From Spartobacteria bacterium (GTDB taxonomy: Bacteria > Verrucomicrobiota > Verrucomicrobiia > Chthoniobacterales > UBA6821): DNA of 64,000 bases. Positions 9,766 through 18,293 of the stretch are shown here, one piece after another (position 1 is the first letter of the stretch; the number at the start of each line of letters is the position of its first letter). The position numbers and the translations under genes are program-made. The notes beneath the pieces were generated by a model that was not told the origin of the DNA, ran no database searches, and was given only the letters and a program-made list of their open reading frames with translations. The stretch spans positions 62,001 through 126,000 of the forward strand of contig CANIVT010000002.1 in NCBI GenBank assembly GCA_947471565.1, given 5' to 3'.

Positions 9766-11406
9766 TTAGCCACCTGCCAGGAGCTTCTTCCTGAGGCGTT
9801 GGGCCATCGGCCCGACGCCGTGTTTCACATCCCCCCAGGCACCCTTGCCGGAGTTGTAGCGGAAGCCCTCCTCCTTGTAGAGGGTGGGGGTGGCGGGATT
9901 CTTTTCCGCAGATTCGCGCCAAGCGGCCCAGACGCCGTCGTATTCCGTGAGGAGTCTTGCGGCCGTCGCGGCATCGAAGTGCTCCTCGCAGGCCTTCATC
10001 TCGAAGTTGAGCCGGTAGATCGTGTATAGGAAGCGGCCGTAGTCGCAGGAGACCCGGACGAATTCCCGTGTCTCCTCATCGGCGAAGGTGATTTTGGAGG
10101 CGAGTTCGCAGATCTGCTTCCAGATCTCTTCGGCCTCGCGCTTCTGGGCAAGCACCCGGGCGCGCTTCTCCGGATCGTTGGGTAAATCGGGCTCGCCGAT
10201 GTACTGGTCGCGGCTCCACCATGGACGGATATCGTTGTGGGTTGTGCGCTTGCCTCGGATCACCGATTTGGCCGAGAGGAGGCAGAGTTCGCGGAAGCGC
10301 GCTGCATCTTCTGCGGAAAGCTTCAGGATCTCCGTGCAGTACCGGAGGAAAACCTCCTCCTCGGTCTGGCGCGGATTGCCTCCCCACTGGGCGGAAACCC
10401 AGGCATTGAGGGAGCACCAGAACTCGTTCTTCGTGTAGGGGCCGAGCCATCCTCCTCCTCGGCTCCAGGTCCAGACCCCCGCGTAGAGAAGGGACTGCTG
10501 AGCGAACTCGCGGAGTCCCTTGGTGTAGCCGGCTTCCATCGTGAATGCGTATTCCTCGAAGCCGTTGATCACGCCCTCCAGGACATAGTTGGGGTAACAG
10601 CCCTTTCCCTCATATTCGCGTGCACACTGCACCTCGATGATTTGGGGATGGCGTCCCTGACCGATGACGCGGCTGAAGCGGTTGCCGCGGTGAAAGTCCC
10701 CCTCGCAGTGCTTCACGCTGATTGTGAGCAGTGGATGCGGTTCCACGGCGGCATCCACCACGGCGTAGGCCTCGGGATCGGCGTCGAAGGAGAGCCAGGT
10801 GCGGAAGAAGAGTGTTTTGCCCCGCTTCACGCAGAGCTCCTCGCGCAGCAACTGCATCAGCGGGATGATGGTCTCGGAGGGATTCTTCTTCTCGCGGATG
10901 CCGCCCGCATGGTGAGGGGCATCGTCGAGGTAGGTTTCACCGATCCGGACAATGAGACCGTCGAGTTCGGGAAGAACCTCGAAGCTCTCGGCGATCATAT
11001 GACGCAGGAGTTCCTGCGTGCGGGGATGACGGGGATCCCTCCAGTCAGTTCCCTCGGCCTCCATCTTCGCCGCGAGGCGCTTGGGCAGAAGGATCAGGTC
11101 CGACATGCAGAGGACCCCGACGCCCGCGGCCTTGATGCCGCCGTAGAGTTTCTTGAGCCGCGCCGCCTTGGCATCCACCCAGGCTCGTTCCTCGCTTCCC
11201 CGAGGGAAGATGGAAGGATCGAAGCCCTCCCAGTTGATGGCCAACTGGGGGGAGTCGAAGATCATGAAGACCTTCGAGTCGAATCCGTAATCCCTGAGAT
11301 GGTCTGGGTCGTTGAAGGCTGTGACGAACGCAGCATCGCCGGGGTTGTCGTGGACTAGGTCGAGGGTGCGGGGTGTGCGTAGCGCCAGGGAGGGGAATTC
11401 GCTCAT
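9766..11406 (-). CDS. Uncharacterised TIM-barrel glycosidase-like protein
   Basis: I do not recognise this 546-residue protein with certainty. It has no signal peptide and should be cytoplasmic. Alternating strand/helix segments, many Trp and Tyr residues, and conserved-looking acidic patches (VRIGETYLDDAPHH near residues 175-190, VFMIFDSPQLAINWEGFDPS near 46-65, ISVKHCEGDFHRGNRF near 248-263) suggest a (beta/alpha)8 barrel of glycoside-hydrolase type. Distant similarity to the GH67/GH115 alpha-glucuronidase style is possible but not demonstrable by eye. The start at 11406 is the first Met of the open frame. It lies downstream of the beta-helix gene on the same strand with a gap of only nine bases, so the two are probably co-transcribed and act on one glycan. 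Confidence 0.65.
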   Translation of the reverse strand: MSEFPSLALRTPRTLDLVHDNPGDAAFVTAFNDPDHLRDYGFDSKVFMIFDSPQLAINWEGFDPSIFPRGSEERAWVDAKAARLKKLYGGIKAAGVGVLCMSDLILLPKRLAAKMEAEGTDWRDPRHPRTQELLRHMIAESFEVLPELDGLIVRIGETYLDDAPHHAGGIREKKNPSETIIPLMQLLREELCVKRGKTLFFRTWLSFDADPEAYAVVDAAVEPHPLLTISVKHCEGDFHRGNRFSRVIGQGRHPQIIEVQCAREYEGKGCYPNYVLEGVINGFEEYAFTMEAGYTKGLREFAQQSLLYAGVWTWSRGGGWLGPYTKNEFWCSLNAWVSAQWGGNPRQTEEEVFLRYCTEILKLSAEDAARFRELCLLSAKSVIRGKRTTHNDIRPWWSRDQYIGEPDLPNDPEKRARVLAQKREAEEIWKQICELASKITFADEETREFVRVSCDYGRFLYTIYRLNFEMKACEEHFDAATAARLLTEYDGVWAAWRESAEKNPATPTLYKEEGFRYNSGKGAWGDVKHGVGPMAQRLRKKLLAGG

Positions 11407-11415
11407 GGGTTCCGC

Positions 11416-13620
11416 CTACTTCTTGTTGGAGGCCTCGATGTCCGTGGTCGAGCTGAACTTCCGTTTCGTCGTGTCACCCTCCTTCAGGAGTTTCATGTCA
11501 CGGGGAGGAATGCTCTTCCGATACTCGTCGATCTGGAGGCCGATCTGTTGGAAAGGGATCGGCGGAAAACTCTCGATGGCGGCCACGAGGGTCGATCCCG
11601 GCTTGAGCGTGAAGTCGAAGTTCTCGGCATCAACAAAGTCGGCAAGGGAACCCTCGGTGACATTTCCCTTCTGTTCCACGCCACCAGCGTTTTCGGGTTT
11701 CGGCAATACGACCGGGGTGCCGCAGTTGATCAGCACGTTCCCTATCACCGAATCACCCTTTGGAAGGCTTGTCTCGCCTCCCGCCACGAGTGCTGCCAGT
11801 TCGGGATGCTTGTCCTTCCACGGCGACTGATCCGGGGAGACTGACCTCACGTCGCCGCCGAGTCGCTTGTCCTCTAGGGTGTATTTTCTGGAGACACCCC
11901 GGTCGTCGATGTGGATGCCCCTGGTGCAGTCGATGATGATGTTGTGATCAAAGTGGTTGTGATGACCGCCGCCCATGAGCACCCCCATGGCGCATTTATA
12001 GGCGACGTTCCCGGTGACCGTGGCCCCGCTGGTGCCGTCGTCCATGTAGAAGGCGTTCCCATTCATGCTGTGATGGACGAAGTTGTTGCGCATCACGTTG
12101 CCGAAACCGGTGAAGCCGCAGTAGCCGTAGAAGCCCCCGAGATCTCCCGAATTCATGCCGATACGGTAGACCTCGTTCAGTTCGAAGAGATTTTCACAGC
12201 CTCCGAACGCCACGCCTGCGTTGGCGGTGTCATGGATTCGGTTATTGGCGACACGGATGCCCACGCCGTCCTTGAGAATTTCACTGGCGCCCCCGTATCC
12301 GATCCTGATCGCCGGAACAGGGAAGTCATTGGCGGCGCGGCTGACATCGTTGTTGACGATCTCGTGGCCGGCCGGCTCCAGCGATGCTTTCGATCCACCC
12401 GCTGCAGAGATCCCGACGCTGCCTGTCTCCCGGACGTCATTTGAGACGATTCGGTGACGTTTTCCGCCGCGTACCGCGATGCCTGAGCGGGCCACATTCG
12501 AAATGTCGCATCCCGCCACCAGATCGTCCTCCCCTCCCTTGATTTGGACTCCGTCCCCGAGCGATCCGACGATCCGGAGTCCCTTCACGGCGACGCGGGA
12601 GGCGTTTTCAATGGAGAGGAGGGGATTCTTGTTTGCGGCAATGAGAATGGGATTCTGGGCAGTCACCCCATCGGGAACCCAGATCAGCAGCAGCTGGCGC
12701 TTGAAGTCGATAGCCCACTCCCCGGGCTCATCGATCTCCTCGGGCAGGTTGACCGCGCACCAAGCCTCATTACCGTCACCGGGTCTGATATCGTTGCCTT
12801 GGGCATCCTTTGCCTTTTTGTATTTCGAGCCGATGCCGCCCCCCACGTCCTTGACGAAGGTGATCGTGCAGGCATTCGTGTCGATAGCCTTGACCTGGGC
12901 GCCGTTGATGACCCAGGGAACGCGCCAGAATCCGCGGAGCCAGAGTTGGTTGTCTTCCAGCGCCTTCTGCCATCGCATCGGTCGGTCCTCCCTGTAGACG
13001 AAAGTGCCACCATGGGTTGTATCGCCGTTGTCGGTCACCGTTTTCATGGTGGTGAAGCCGTATTCCCCATTGGGCCAGCGTGAGATCGGCAGGCAATTCG
13101 TTCCGAGAACGACTTGCAGCGGCCTCCAGTCGCCGTTGAAGACCTCGCGGAAAGCGGTGATTGAGGGAAGGCCGAGTTTGGCCAGGTCAACCATACGGAT
13201 ATGTTCTTTCGCGACGGGATCAAGACGATCCGCCAGCGAGGGGTCGGTCACGGGTTCCAGTTGGGAATCAGACACGGCATGACCCGCAGTCAGGAGCGGG
13301 CTTGCCCCGAGTTCAGGTGCAATGATCAGGGGCGCATTTGAGGAAACCGAGCAAGAGGCATCGAAAACAACGCCGTCGGGCAAGCTATGAACTCCGCCTG
13401 AGAGATAGACGCTGACACCATCGTTTTTCTTCTCAGTGGAAAGAGTCCCGATTGCCTCAACCGCCTCCTTCAGCGATGGGAACGGATCGTTCTTCGTGCC
13501 AGTAGCTCCCCGCTTGCCCGTAGGGTCGACATGGAATTCGACGGGAGAGGAGTGGAGAACCCCCGTAAGAAGAATTAGAGTGGTGAGAAAACCAGTGATG
13601 ACAGGGGTTTTTCTTATCAT
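11416..13620 (-). CDS. Secreted right-handed parallel beta-helix protein, pectate-lyase-like
   Basis: The 734-residue protein starts at the ATG at 13620, which yields a signal peptide (IRKTPVITGFLTTLILLTGV); the open frame extends further upstream but over the divergent promoter. The mature N-terminus (FHVDPTGKRGATGTKNDPFP then SLKEAVEAI) is the classic opening of secreted beta-helix proteins. From about residue 390 to 640, short repeated coils rich in Asn, Gly and Val recur (IVSNDVRETGSVGI, IVNNDVSRAANDF, VRNNFVHHSMNGNAFYMDDG), as in polygalacturonase and lyase folds. Such proteins cleave or bind uronic-acid polysaccharides. It diverges from the gene at 13719 with about 98 bases between the starts. 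The fold is well supported; catalytic activity is not shown. Confidence 0.82.
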   Translation of the reverse strand: MIRKTPVITGFLTTLILLTGVLHSSPVEFHVDPTGKRGATGTKNDPFPSLKEAVEAIGTLSTEKKNDGVSVYLSGGVHSLPDGVVFDASCSVSSNAPLIIAPELGASPLLTAGHAVSDSQLEPVTDPSLADRLDPVAKEHIRMVDLAKLGLPSITAFREVFNGDWRPLQVVLGTNCLPISRWPNGEYGFTTMKTVTDNGDTTHGGTFVYREDRPMRWQKALEDNQLWLRGFWRVPWVINGAQVKAIDTNACTITFVKDVGGGIGSKYKKAKDAQGNDIRPGDGNEAWCAVNLPEEIDEPGEWAIDFKRQLLLIWVPDGVTAQNPILIAANKNPLLSIENASRVAVKGLRIVGSLGDGVQIKGGEDDLVAGCDISNVARSGIAVRGGKRHRIVSNDVRETGSVGISAAGGSKASLEPAGHEIVNNDVSRAANDFPVPAIRIGYGGASEILKDGVGIRVANNRIHDTANAGVAFGGCENLFELNEVYRIGMNSGDLGGFYGYCGFTGFGNVMRNNFVHHSMNGNAFYMDDGTSGATVTGNVAYKCAMGVLMGGGHHNHFDHNIIIDCTRGIHIDDRGVSRKYTLEDKRLGGDVRSVSPDQSPWKDKHPELAALVAGGETSLPKGDSVIGNVLINCGTPVVLPKPENAGGVEQKGNVTEGSLADFVDAENFDFTLKPGSTLVAAIESFPPIPFQQIGLQIDEYRKSIPPRDMKLLKEGDTTKRKFSSTTDIEASNKK

Positions 13621-13718
13621 TGCGCAGTCTTTCATGAGCGGAGAAATGGAATCAAGACCCCAACGTCCTTTCTCTGTTAGTTGCCTCAAGGATTCCTGTG
13701 ATACAGGATGGGAATTTA

Positions 13719-15926
13719 ATGAATACCATCCCCTCCAACGCCTTTTCCTCACTGCTTTCGAGTCAGTCCAGCGCCATTTCCCTTTGGATCAGAACCGCTT
13801 CCTCCAAGGAAAACCTCCCCTGGAACGGGAGTGCCTCCCTCGGTAATTCACGCTGGAGCGTTGCTACGACCGTGAGTCCCGTCCCCGGACGCGCGGATTC
13901 CTTCGACGTGGTCTCCGTGATCCGGCTGGAGGAGGGGACCTCTCCGTCGACGAGCGTGGTGATGACCGCCGATTTCTCCCAATGGAATCCAGCCTCTTAT
14001 GTCTTCTCCCCCTGCATGGTCTATGACGGGAACCGCTTCGAGATCGTCGATGTCCCGTATTCCCCTTTCTGGCCGGATGCCTCGCACTACGCCGTCGACA
14101 AGCCGATCAGCGTCACCAACCAGGTCCACCTGAACAAGGACGGCTCCCCGGCGGTGATCGAGACCGACACCTGGGGCGTGGCCACCCCCTGCCTCGGATG
14201 GCGCTCTCCCGAGGGCCGTGGGTTCCTGCTCTTCACCCCTGATCACAATGAACTCGGCGCGATGGGGTTGACCATCGCGGAGGACGGTCCGTCCGGAAAG
14301 GCCACCTTCACGGTGGAGAGTCCGCGTCGCCGCTCCAAGATCCCCAAGATCATGGGATTCCGTGAGGGCGACCCCCTGCGCGACTGGAAAGCCGGTGACA
14401 CAGCGACACTGACGGTGCGGATTCGTTTCTTCGCCGCACCCCGCCTGCAGGATCTCTTCGACCTCTATGCCGAGGGACGCAAGGACTTCGGAGATCGCCG
14501 CACCGTCAAGGCCCTCCCGTTCAGCGAGGCCGACCGCATGGTCCGCGAGAAGGTGAATGCCCTCAACTGGGACGAGGAGCTCGGCTACTACCGCCACGGC
14601 ATCAGCAGGCTCAACACCAAGCCGTACGACTGGTGGCAGCTCGGCTGGGTCTCCGGCGGACTCACCACCCTCCCGATGATCGCCCAGGGGGATCCCGTCC
14701 AGAAGGCCCGCGCCCTCCGCAACCTCGCCTTCATGTTCGAGGGAAGCCCCGTGGAGAACGGCCTCTGGAAGGCCCACCATGACGGGACGAAATTCAACAA
14801 CGAGGACCCGCGCCCCCCGCGTCCGGGTTATCTCGTCTCCGTCCGCCGTCTCTCCGACGGCCTCTACTTCGGCCTGAAGCAGATCCTGATGCTCGAGGCC
14901 CGGGGGGAGGAGGTTCCCGTCGCCTGGAAGACCTCGGCCAGGAATCTCGCCGACGCCTTGGTGGGCATTTTCCGCAAGCAGGGCCAGATCGGCCAGTACC
15001 TCGACATCCGCACCGCGGAGATCGGCATCGGCGGAAGCACGGCCGGAGGAGTCCTTCCGGCGGCCCTTCTGCTGGCTTCAAAAACCTTCGGAGAGGCTTC
15101 CTATCTCAAGGCCGCCGAGGATCTCGGCCGTCAGCTCGTGCGCGACTGCGTGGAGACCGGCCTCACCACGGGCGGCCCCTGCGACATGCTCACGGCCCCC
15201 GACAGCGAGTCCTGCTTCGCCCTGCTCGTCTCGCTGGTCGATCTCTTCGAGGCCACCGGCGACCGCTTCTGGGCCCAGGCCGCCAGCGACCTCACCCGCC
15301 AGTTCTCCACCTGGGTCACGAGCTACGACTTCGCCTATCCGCCGGAGTCTCACCTCGGCAAGGTCGACGTCCCGTCGAACGGCTCCGTCTGGGCGAATAT
15401 CCAGAACAAGCACGCTGCTCCCGGCATCTGCAACTTCTCAGGGGAGTCCCTCTTCCGCCTCTGGCGCGACACCGGGGACGAGCTGGCGCTCGACCTCATC
15501 CGCGACATCGCGGGCAATATCACCAGCTATGTCTCCCGCGAGGGGCATCAGATCGGAACGATGAATTCCGGAATGATGTGCGAGCGGGTGAACCTCAGCG
15601 ACTGGGAGGGACAGGAAGGAGTCGGTGGCAATATCTTCGGATCCACCATCTGGGTCGAGACCGCCCTCATGCTCACCGTGGCGGAGGTTCCCGGAGTCTA
15701 CCTCCGCACCGACACCGGCCGACTCGAGATCATCGACCATGTCACGGGCTCATGGGATGCCGCTTCCAAGACCCTTACGCTAAGCAATCCCACCGCCTTC
15801 CCCGCCAAGGTGCAGGTGCTGGTTGAGGATGCGGCGACCGCCGCCGCGGCCCTGCCCCTTGAGATTCTCAGTCGCTGCAGGGCAATCGAGGTTCCGGCCG
15901 GGAGATCGGTCGCGGTGACGGTCTGA
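13719..15926 (+). CDS. Uncharacterised cytoplasmic helical-barrel carbohydrate-active protein
   Basis: This 735-residue protein is not recognised by name. The ATG at 13719 is preferred over a GTG at 13698. There is no signal peptide. The first 250 residues look like a beta-sandwich (DSFDVVSVIRLEEGTS, ASYVFSPCMVYDGNRFEIVD). The remainder is a series of helical pairs with aromatic and charged motifs (YDWWQLGWVSGGLTTLP, VRRLSDGLYFGLKQILMLEA, NFSGESLFRLWRDTGDELAL), as expected for an (alpha/alpha)6 barrel like GH88/GH105 or related hydrolases. A beta-sandwich joined to a helical barrel is common in cytoplasmic enzymes that finish oligosaccharide breakdown. It is divergent from the beta-helix gene, which suggests shared control. 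The function is inference. Confidence 0.68.
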   Translation: MNTIPSNAFSSLLSSQSSAISLWIRTASSKENLPWNGSASLGNSRWSVATTVSPVPGRADSFDVVSVIRLEEGTSPSTSVVMTADFSQWNPASYVFSPCMVYDGNRFEIVDVPYSPFWPDASHYAVDKPISVTNQVHLNKDGSPAVIETDTWGVATPCLGWRSPEGRGFLLFTPDHNELGAMGLTIAEDGPSGKATFTVESPRRRSKIPKIMGFREGDPLRDWKAGDTATLTVRIRFFAAPRLQDLFDLYAEGRKDFGDRRTVKALPFSEADRMVREKVNALNWDEELGYYRHGISRLNTKPYDWWQLGWVSGGLTTLPMIAQGDPVQKARALRNLAFMFEGSPVENGLWKAHHDGTKFNNEDPRPPRPGYLVSVRRLSDGLYFGLKQILMLEARGEEVPVAWKTSARNLADALVGIFRKQGQIGQYLDIRTAEIGIGGSTAGGVLPAALLLASKTFGEASYLKAAEDLGRQLVRDCVETGLTTGGPCDMLTAPDSESCFALLVSLVDLFEATGDRFWAQAASDLTRQFSTWVTSYDFAYPPESHLGKVDVPSNGSVWANIQNKHAAPGICNFSGESLFRLWRDTGDELALDLIRDIAGNITSYVSREGHQIGTMNSGMMCERVNLSDWEGQEGVGGNIFGSTIWVETALMLTVAEVPGVYLRTDTGRLEIIDHVTGSWDAASKTLTLSNPTAFPAKVQVLVEDAATAAAALPLEILSRCRAIEVPAGRSVAVTV

Positions 15927-15980
15927 GGTCTACAACAAAAAAGAGGCTATCCTGAAAAGGTGCTTGTTGCATTAAGCGGG

Positions 15981-16232
15981 TTACTCTGTCCGTATTGCCT
16001 TGGTGGTAGGGTTGGTGTGCTTAACGAAGTTTTTAAACCGAGGAGCTCCTAACCAAAACCACAAGGCCAGGATGACTCCCAAAAGCCCAAGCAGGCACCA
16101 AAGAGTTCGCCAGAACGACTGAAGCCTTTGCTCCAGCGGGGACTTGCCAACGATTGAGAGATCCTCCTTTGAGATCCATCCTGGCAGAAGCCACCCTGTG
16201 AAAAATTCTAGGAGGATCCAGAGAAAGCTCAT
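15981..16232 (-). CDS. Small hypothetical membrane protein
   Basis: This 83-residue frame encodes two hydrophobic stretches, FLWILLEFFTGWLLPGW (residues 3-19) and LWCLLGLLGVILALWFWLG (about 44-62), followed by a basic tail. It starts four bases after the stop of the split hydrolase on the same strand, which supports translation as the last gene of that unit. I know no family for it. Overlap of the hydrophobic pattern with chance GC-rich coding cannot be excluded. Confidence 0.45.
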   Translation of the reverse strand: MSFLWILLEFFTGWLLPGWISKEDLSIVGKSPLEQRLQSFWRTLWCLLGLLGVILALWFWLGAPRFKNFVKHTNPTTKAIRTE

Positions 16233-16236
16233 CGCC

Positions 16237-17463
16237 TCAGGGGATCAGACGGAAGGTCTGGTAAACCGTGGCCGAGGGTTTGACCCCATCCTTCTCCTTG
16301 AAGGAGCCAACTTGGTAGGCCCCGACAGTGACCTCGATTGGGGTCGTTGCTCCGGCAGGAACCTCCATCGGGATGAAGGCTCCGTCGCGGATGATGCCGG
16401 GTCCCTTCAGGACGAAGTAATCGACCGGAAGGCCGGCAGAGCTTTTGGCATGGAGTTCGACTTTGGCCGATTTCGCCGAGGCATCCGCCACGGGTGGAAA
16501 GTCGATGGTCTGCGATTTGGCTCCCTTCAGGACCGGGGCGTCGGCTGGCACGAGCGAGATCTGACAGGTGCGTCCCGCCGCCGCGAAGTCCTTGTCTCCT
16601 TCGTGGAAGACACGGACAAAGGACATGTTGAATCCGTCACCCGGCGCGATGCGGTGACGCTTCAGTCGGAGCGTCAGGCGTGTCTCGGTGACCCCGCGCT
16701 CATCCTGGAACTGTTCGCTCTTCACTGCATCGAAGACTCCCCCGTGGGCGATGAACTGGAGCGGGATGTTGCTCACGGGCAGGTTGGTGAGTCCCGCGAA
16801 GGCAGTATTCGTGTAGGTCAGCGGGATCTCTGGGTGGGCCTTACGGTCCTTCTCGGAGACCGTGCAGATCTCCGGAGGTGTCGTGAGGCGATGGGTCGTG
16901 AGGGTGAAGAGGCCGTCGTCATGGAGGAGGGCCGAGGGATTGGTCATTGGGGCCATCAGGCTCATGGCGAGGCTGATCGGTTGGTTCGTGGGATCGAGGA
17001 AAGTGAACATCTCGATCTTTTTGCGGGGCTCGGAGATCCCGAGGTCAAACTGGTTGCGGGCCAGCGTCTCGTTCGGGAACCAGAGCGCCTCGTTCCGGTG
17101 TCCCTTGTACTCGAGATAGGGAGCGGGCATCGGGTAGTCCCTCGGGAGGTCTCCCGTGGCGGGGATCTTCGAATTCATGAGCCAGCCATCCTTCAGGGCG
17201 ATGGTTTTCAGCGGATCCCCCGGTTTCTCCGGCAGGCGGGCCGAGGCGATCGCATCGAGCCAGTTGGCCACGAAGCGGTAGTTCCGCGGCGACATATCGA
17301 AGTGGCCGCTCGTCATCTCCCAGCACCCGCTGAAAAGCTCGTTGTGGGGTTGGTAGGTCGTTCCGGCATTGGTGTCCTGATCCTGACGGTAGGCGCTCAG
17401 ATAGGTTCCGTAGGGGCGGGGGTAGGGATTCCAGGAGACGGTCTCCTGACTGCCGGAGGTCAC
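16237..17463 (-). CDS. C-terminal part of a frameshifted alpha/beta hydrolase
   Basis: The 408-residue frame opens at a GTG that overlaps the stop of the upstream frame (GTGA). Its first residues, VTSGSQETVSWNPYPR, complete the strand-turn that in alpha/beta hydrolases precedes the catalytic acid. GHFDM (His54 of this frame) looks like the catalytic His. The upstream frame holds the nucleophile Ser, so neither part could be an active hydrolase alone. Residues from about 180 on are beta-rich and probably form accessory beta-sandwich domains (TRLTLRLKRHRIAPGDGFNM, KVELHAKSSAGLPVDYFVLK). It has no signal peptide of its own, unlike the upstream part. Read together with 17460-18107 it gives one secreted enzyme of about 620 residues. 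Confidence 0.75.
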   Translation of the reverse strand: MTSGSQETVSWNPYPRPYGTYLSAYRQDQDTNAGTTYQPHNELFSGCWEMTSGHFDMSPRNYRFVANWLDAIASARLPEKPGDPLKTIALKDGWLMNSKIPATGDLPRDYPMPAPYLEYKGHRNEALWFPNETLARNQFDLGISEPRKKIEMFTFLDPTNQPISLAMSLMAPMTNPSALLHDDGLFTLTTHRLTTPPEICTVSEKDRKAHPEIPLTYTNTAFAGLTNLPVSNIPLQFIAHGGVFDAVKSEQFQDERGVTETRLTLRLKRHRIAPGDGFNMSFVRVFHEGDKDFAAAGRTCQISLVPADAPVLKGAKSQTIDFPPVADASAKSAKVELHAKSSAGLPVDYFVLKGPGIIRDGAFIPMEVPAGATTPIEVTVGAYQVGSFKEKDGVKPSATVYQTFRLIP

Positions 17464-18107
17464 GAAAAGAGGATCGGGACATTGCTCAGGGCCATCGAGG
17501 GATCGGGGTGCAGGGCTTTACCCCCCGTGCCGAAGAACTTGTAGACGTCGGGGAGTCCCGCCTTGATCGGGATGGTGGCGAGGCATTGCGAAGGATTGCG
17601 GATCGCGGCCTCGAAGGGGAAACCGCAGAAGGCGGAGTGCCCGAGCGGCACGACGGGTGCCGTGGTCAGCTCCGGATGACCCGACAGATCCGCGAGCTTC
17701 TTGATGTAGGAGTCATAGATCGCTGTCCTGGCCGGATCGGTCACGTCGTAGGTGTTCTCCTTCATCATGACGCCGCCGATGTCCTTGGCCCACGGGGTGA
17801 TCAGGATCTGGGCGATGCCATGCTTTCTGCAGACCTCGCGGACGGGTGCGCTCTGGAGAATGTTGATCGGGAGCCCGTTGTGCATGGCCACCATGACGGC
17901 TCGGATCTTGGGTGTGTTCGGAGGGATCCAGAGATACATCCCGAGGTTTCCGCGGTCCTTGGAAGCCTCCGAGGGAACGAAGTACTGGTAGATGCTGTTG
18001 GTAGCCAGTTCCTCGTTTCGAGGTGTCTCGGATTGGAGTGATTTCACCGAGGGAAGGATCAGAAGCAGGGGCAGCAGGAAATGGATGCTGTGTGAACGGG
18101 ATCTCAT
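17460..18107 (-). CDS. N-terminal part of a frameshifted secreted alpha/beta hydrolase
   Basis: This 215-residue frame starts with a signal peptide (SIHFLLPLLLILPSVKSLQS) and covers the N-terminal half of an alpha/beta hydrolase, with strand AVMVAMHNGLP (70-80) and the nucleophile elbow PLGHSAFCGFP (Ser158). It stops abruptly after NVPILFS, exactly where the next core strand should continue. The minus strand there reads CTC TTT TCG TGA; one more T in the run of four T (complement of 17465-17468) would join it in frame to the following gene as ILFFVTSG. Possible causes are a real inactivating deletion, a homopolymer sequencing error or programmed slippage. The substrate is unknown; the setting suggests a glycan or polysaccharide ester. 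Confidence 0.75.
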   Translation of the reverse strand: MRSRSHSIHFLLPLLLILPSVKSLQSETPRNEELATNSIYQYFVPSEASKDRGNLGMYLWIPPNTPKIRAVMVAMHNGLPINILQSAPVREVCRKHGIAQILITPWAKDIGGVMMKENTYDVTDPARTAIYDSYIKKLADLSGHPELTTAPVVPLGHSAFCGFPFEAAIRNPSQCLATIPIKAGLPDVYKFFGTGGKALHPDPSMALSNVPILFS

Positions 18108-18254
18108 ATCAGGGGGGTGTGGAAGGGGGATGCTGAGCTAATCCAGGCCCTGAGTAGTATCAGAATCAGAAAAATTCATAACCCTTAATTCATGGAAAGG
18201 GGAGGAGTGGTTCGCATGAATTCCTCAAATGAAAGAGAAATGCCCTATGAAATC

Positions 18255-18283
18255 TTGACCATAAATATGTTTTTATGTATAAA
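18255..18283 (+). promoter_or_regulatory. Sigma-70-like promoter of the toxin-antitoxin operon
   Basis: TTGACC at 18255-18260 and TATAAA at 18278-18283 are separated by exactly 17 bases, close to the consensus for a housekeeping sigma factor. Transcription would begin six to eight bases beyond 18283, that is at about 18290-18291, which is the A of the antitoxin ATG. The transcript would then be leaderless; no Shine-Dalgarno sequence precedes the ATG. Confidence 0.65.
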
Positions 18284-18293
18284 CATATTTATG
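18260..18293. promoter_or_regulatory. Perfect 13-bp inverted repeat, probable autoregulatory operator
   Basis: CATAAATATGTTT (18260-18272) and AAACATATTTATG (18281-18293) are perfect reverse complements with an 8-base spacer. The repeat covers the whole spacer and -10 region of the promoter and its right arm ends in the antitoxin start codon. Antitoxins of this type normally bind palindromes in their own promoter as a toxin-antitoxin complex, so this is the natural operator. It is AT-rich, unlike its surroundings. Confidence 0.7.
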
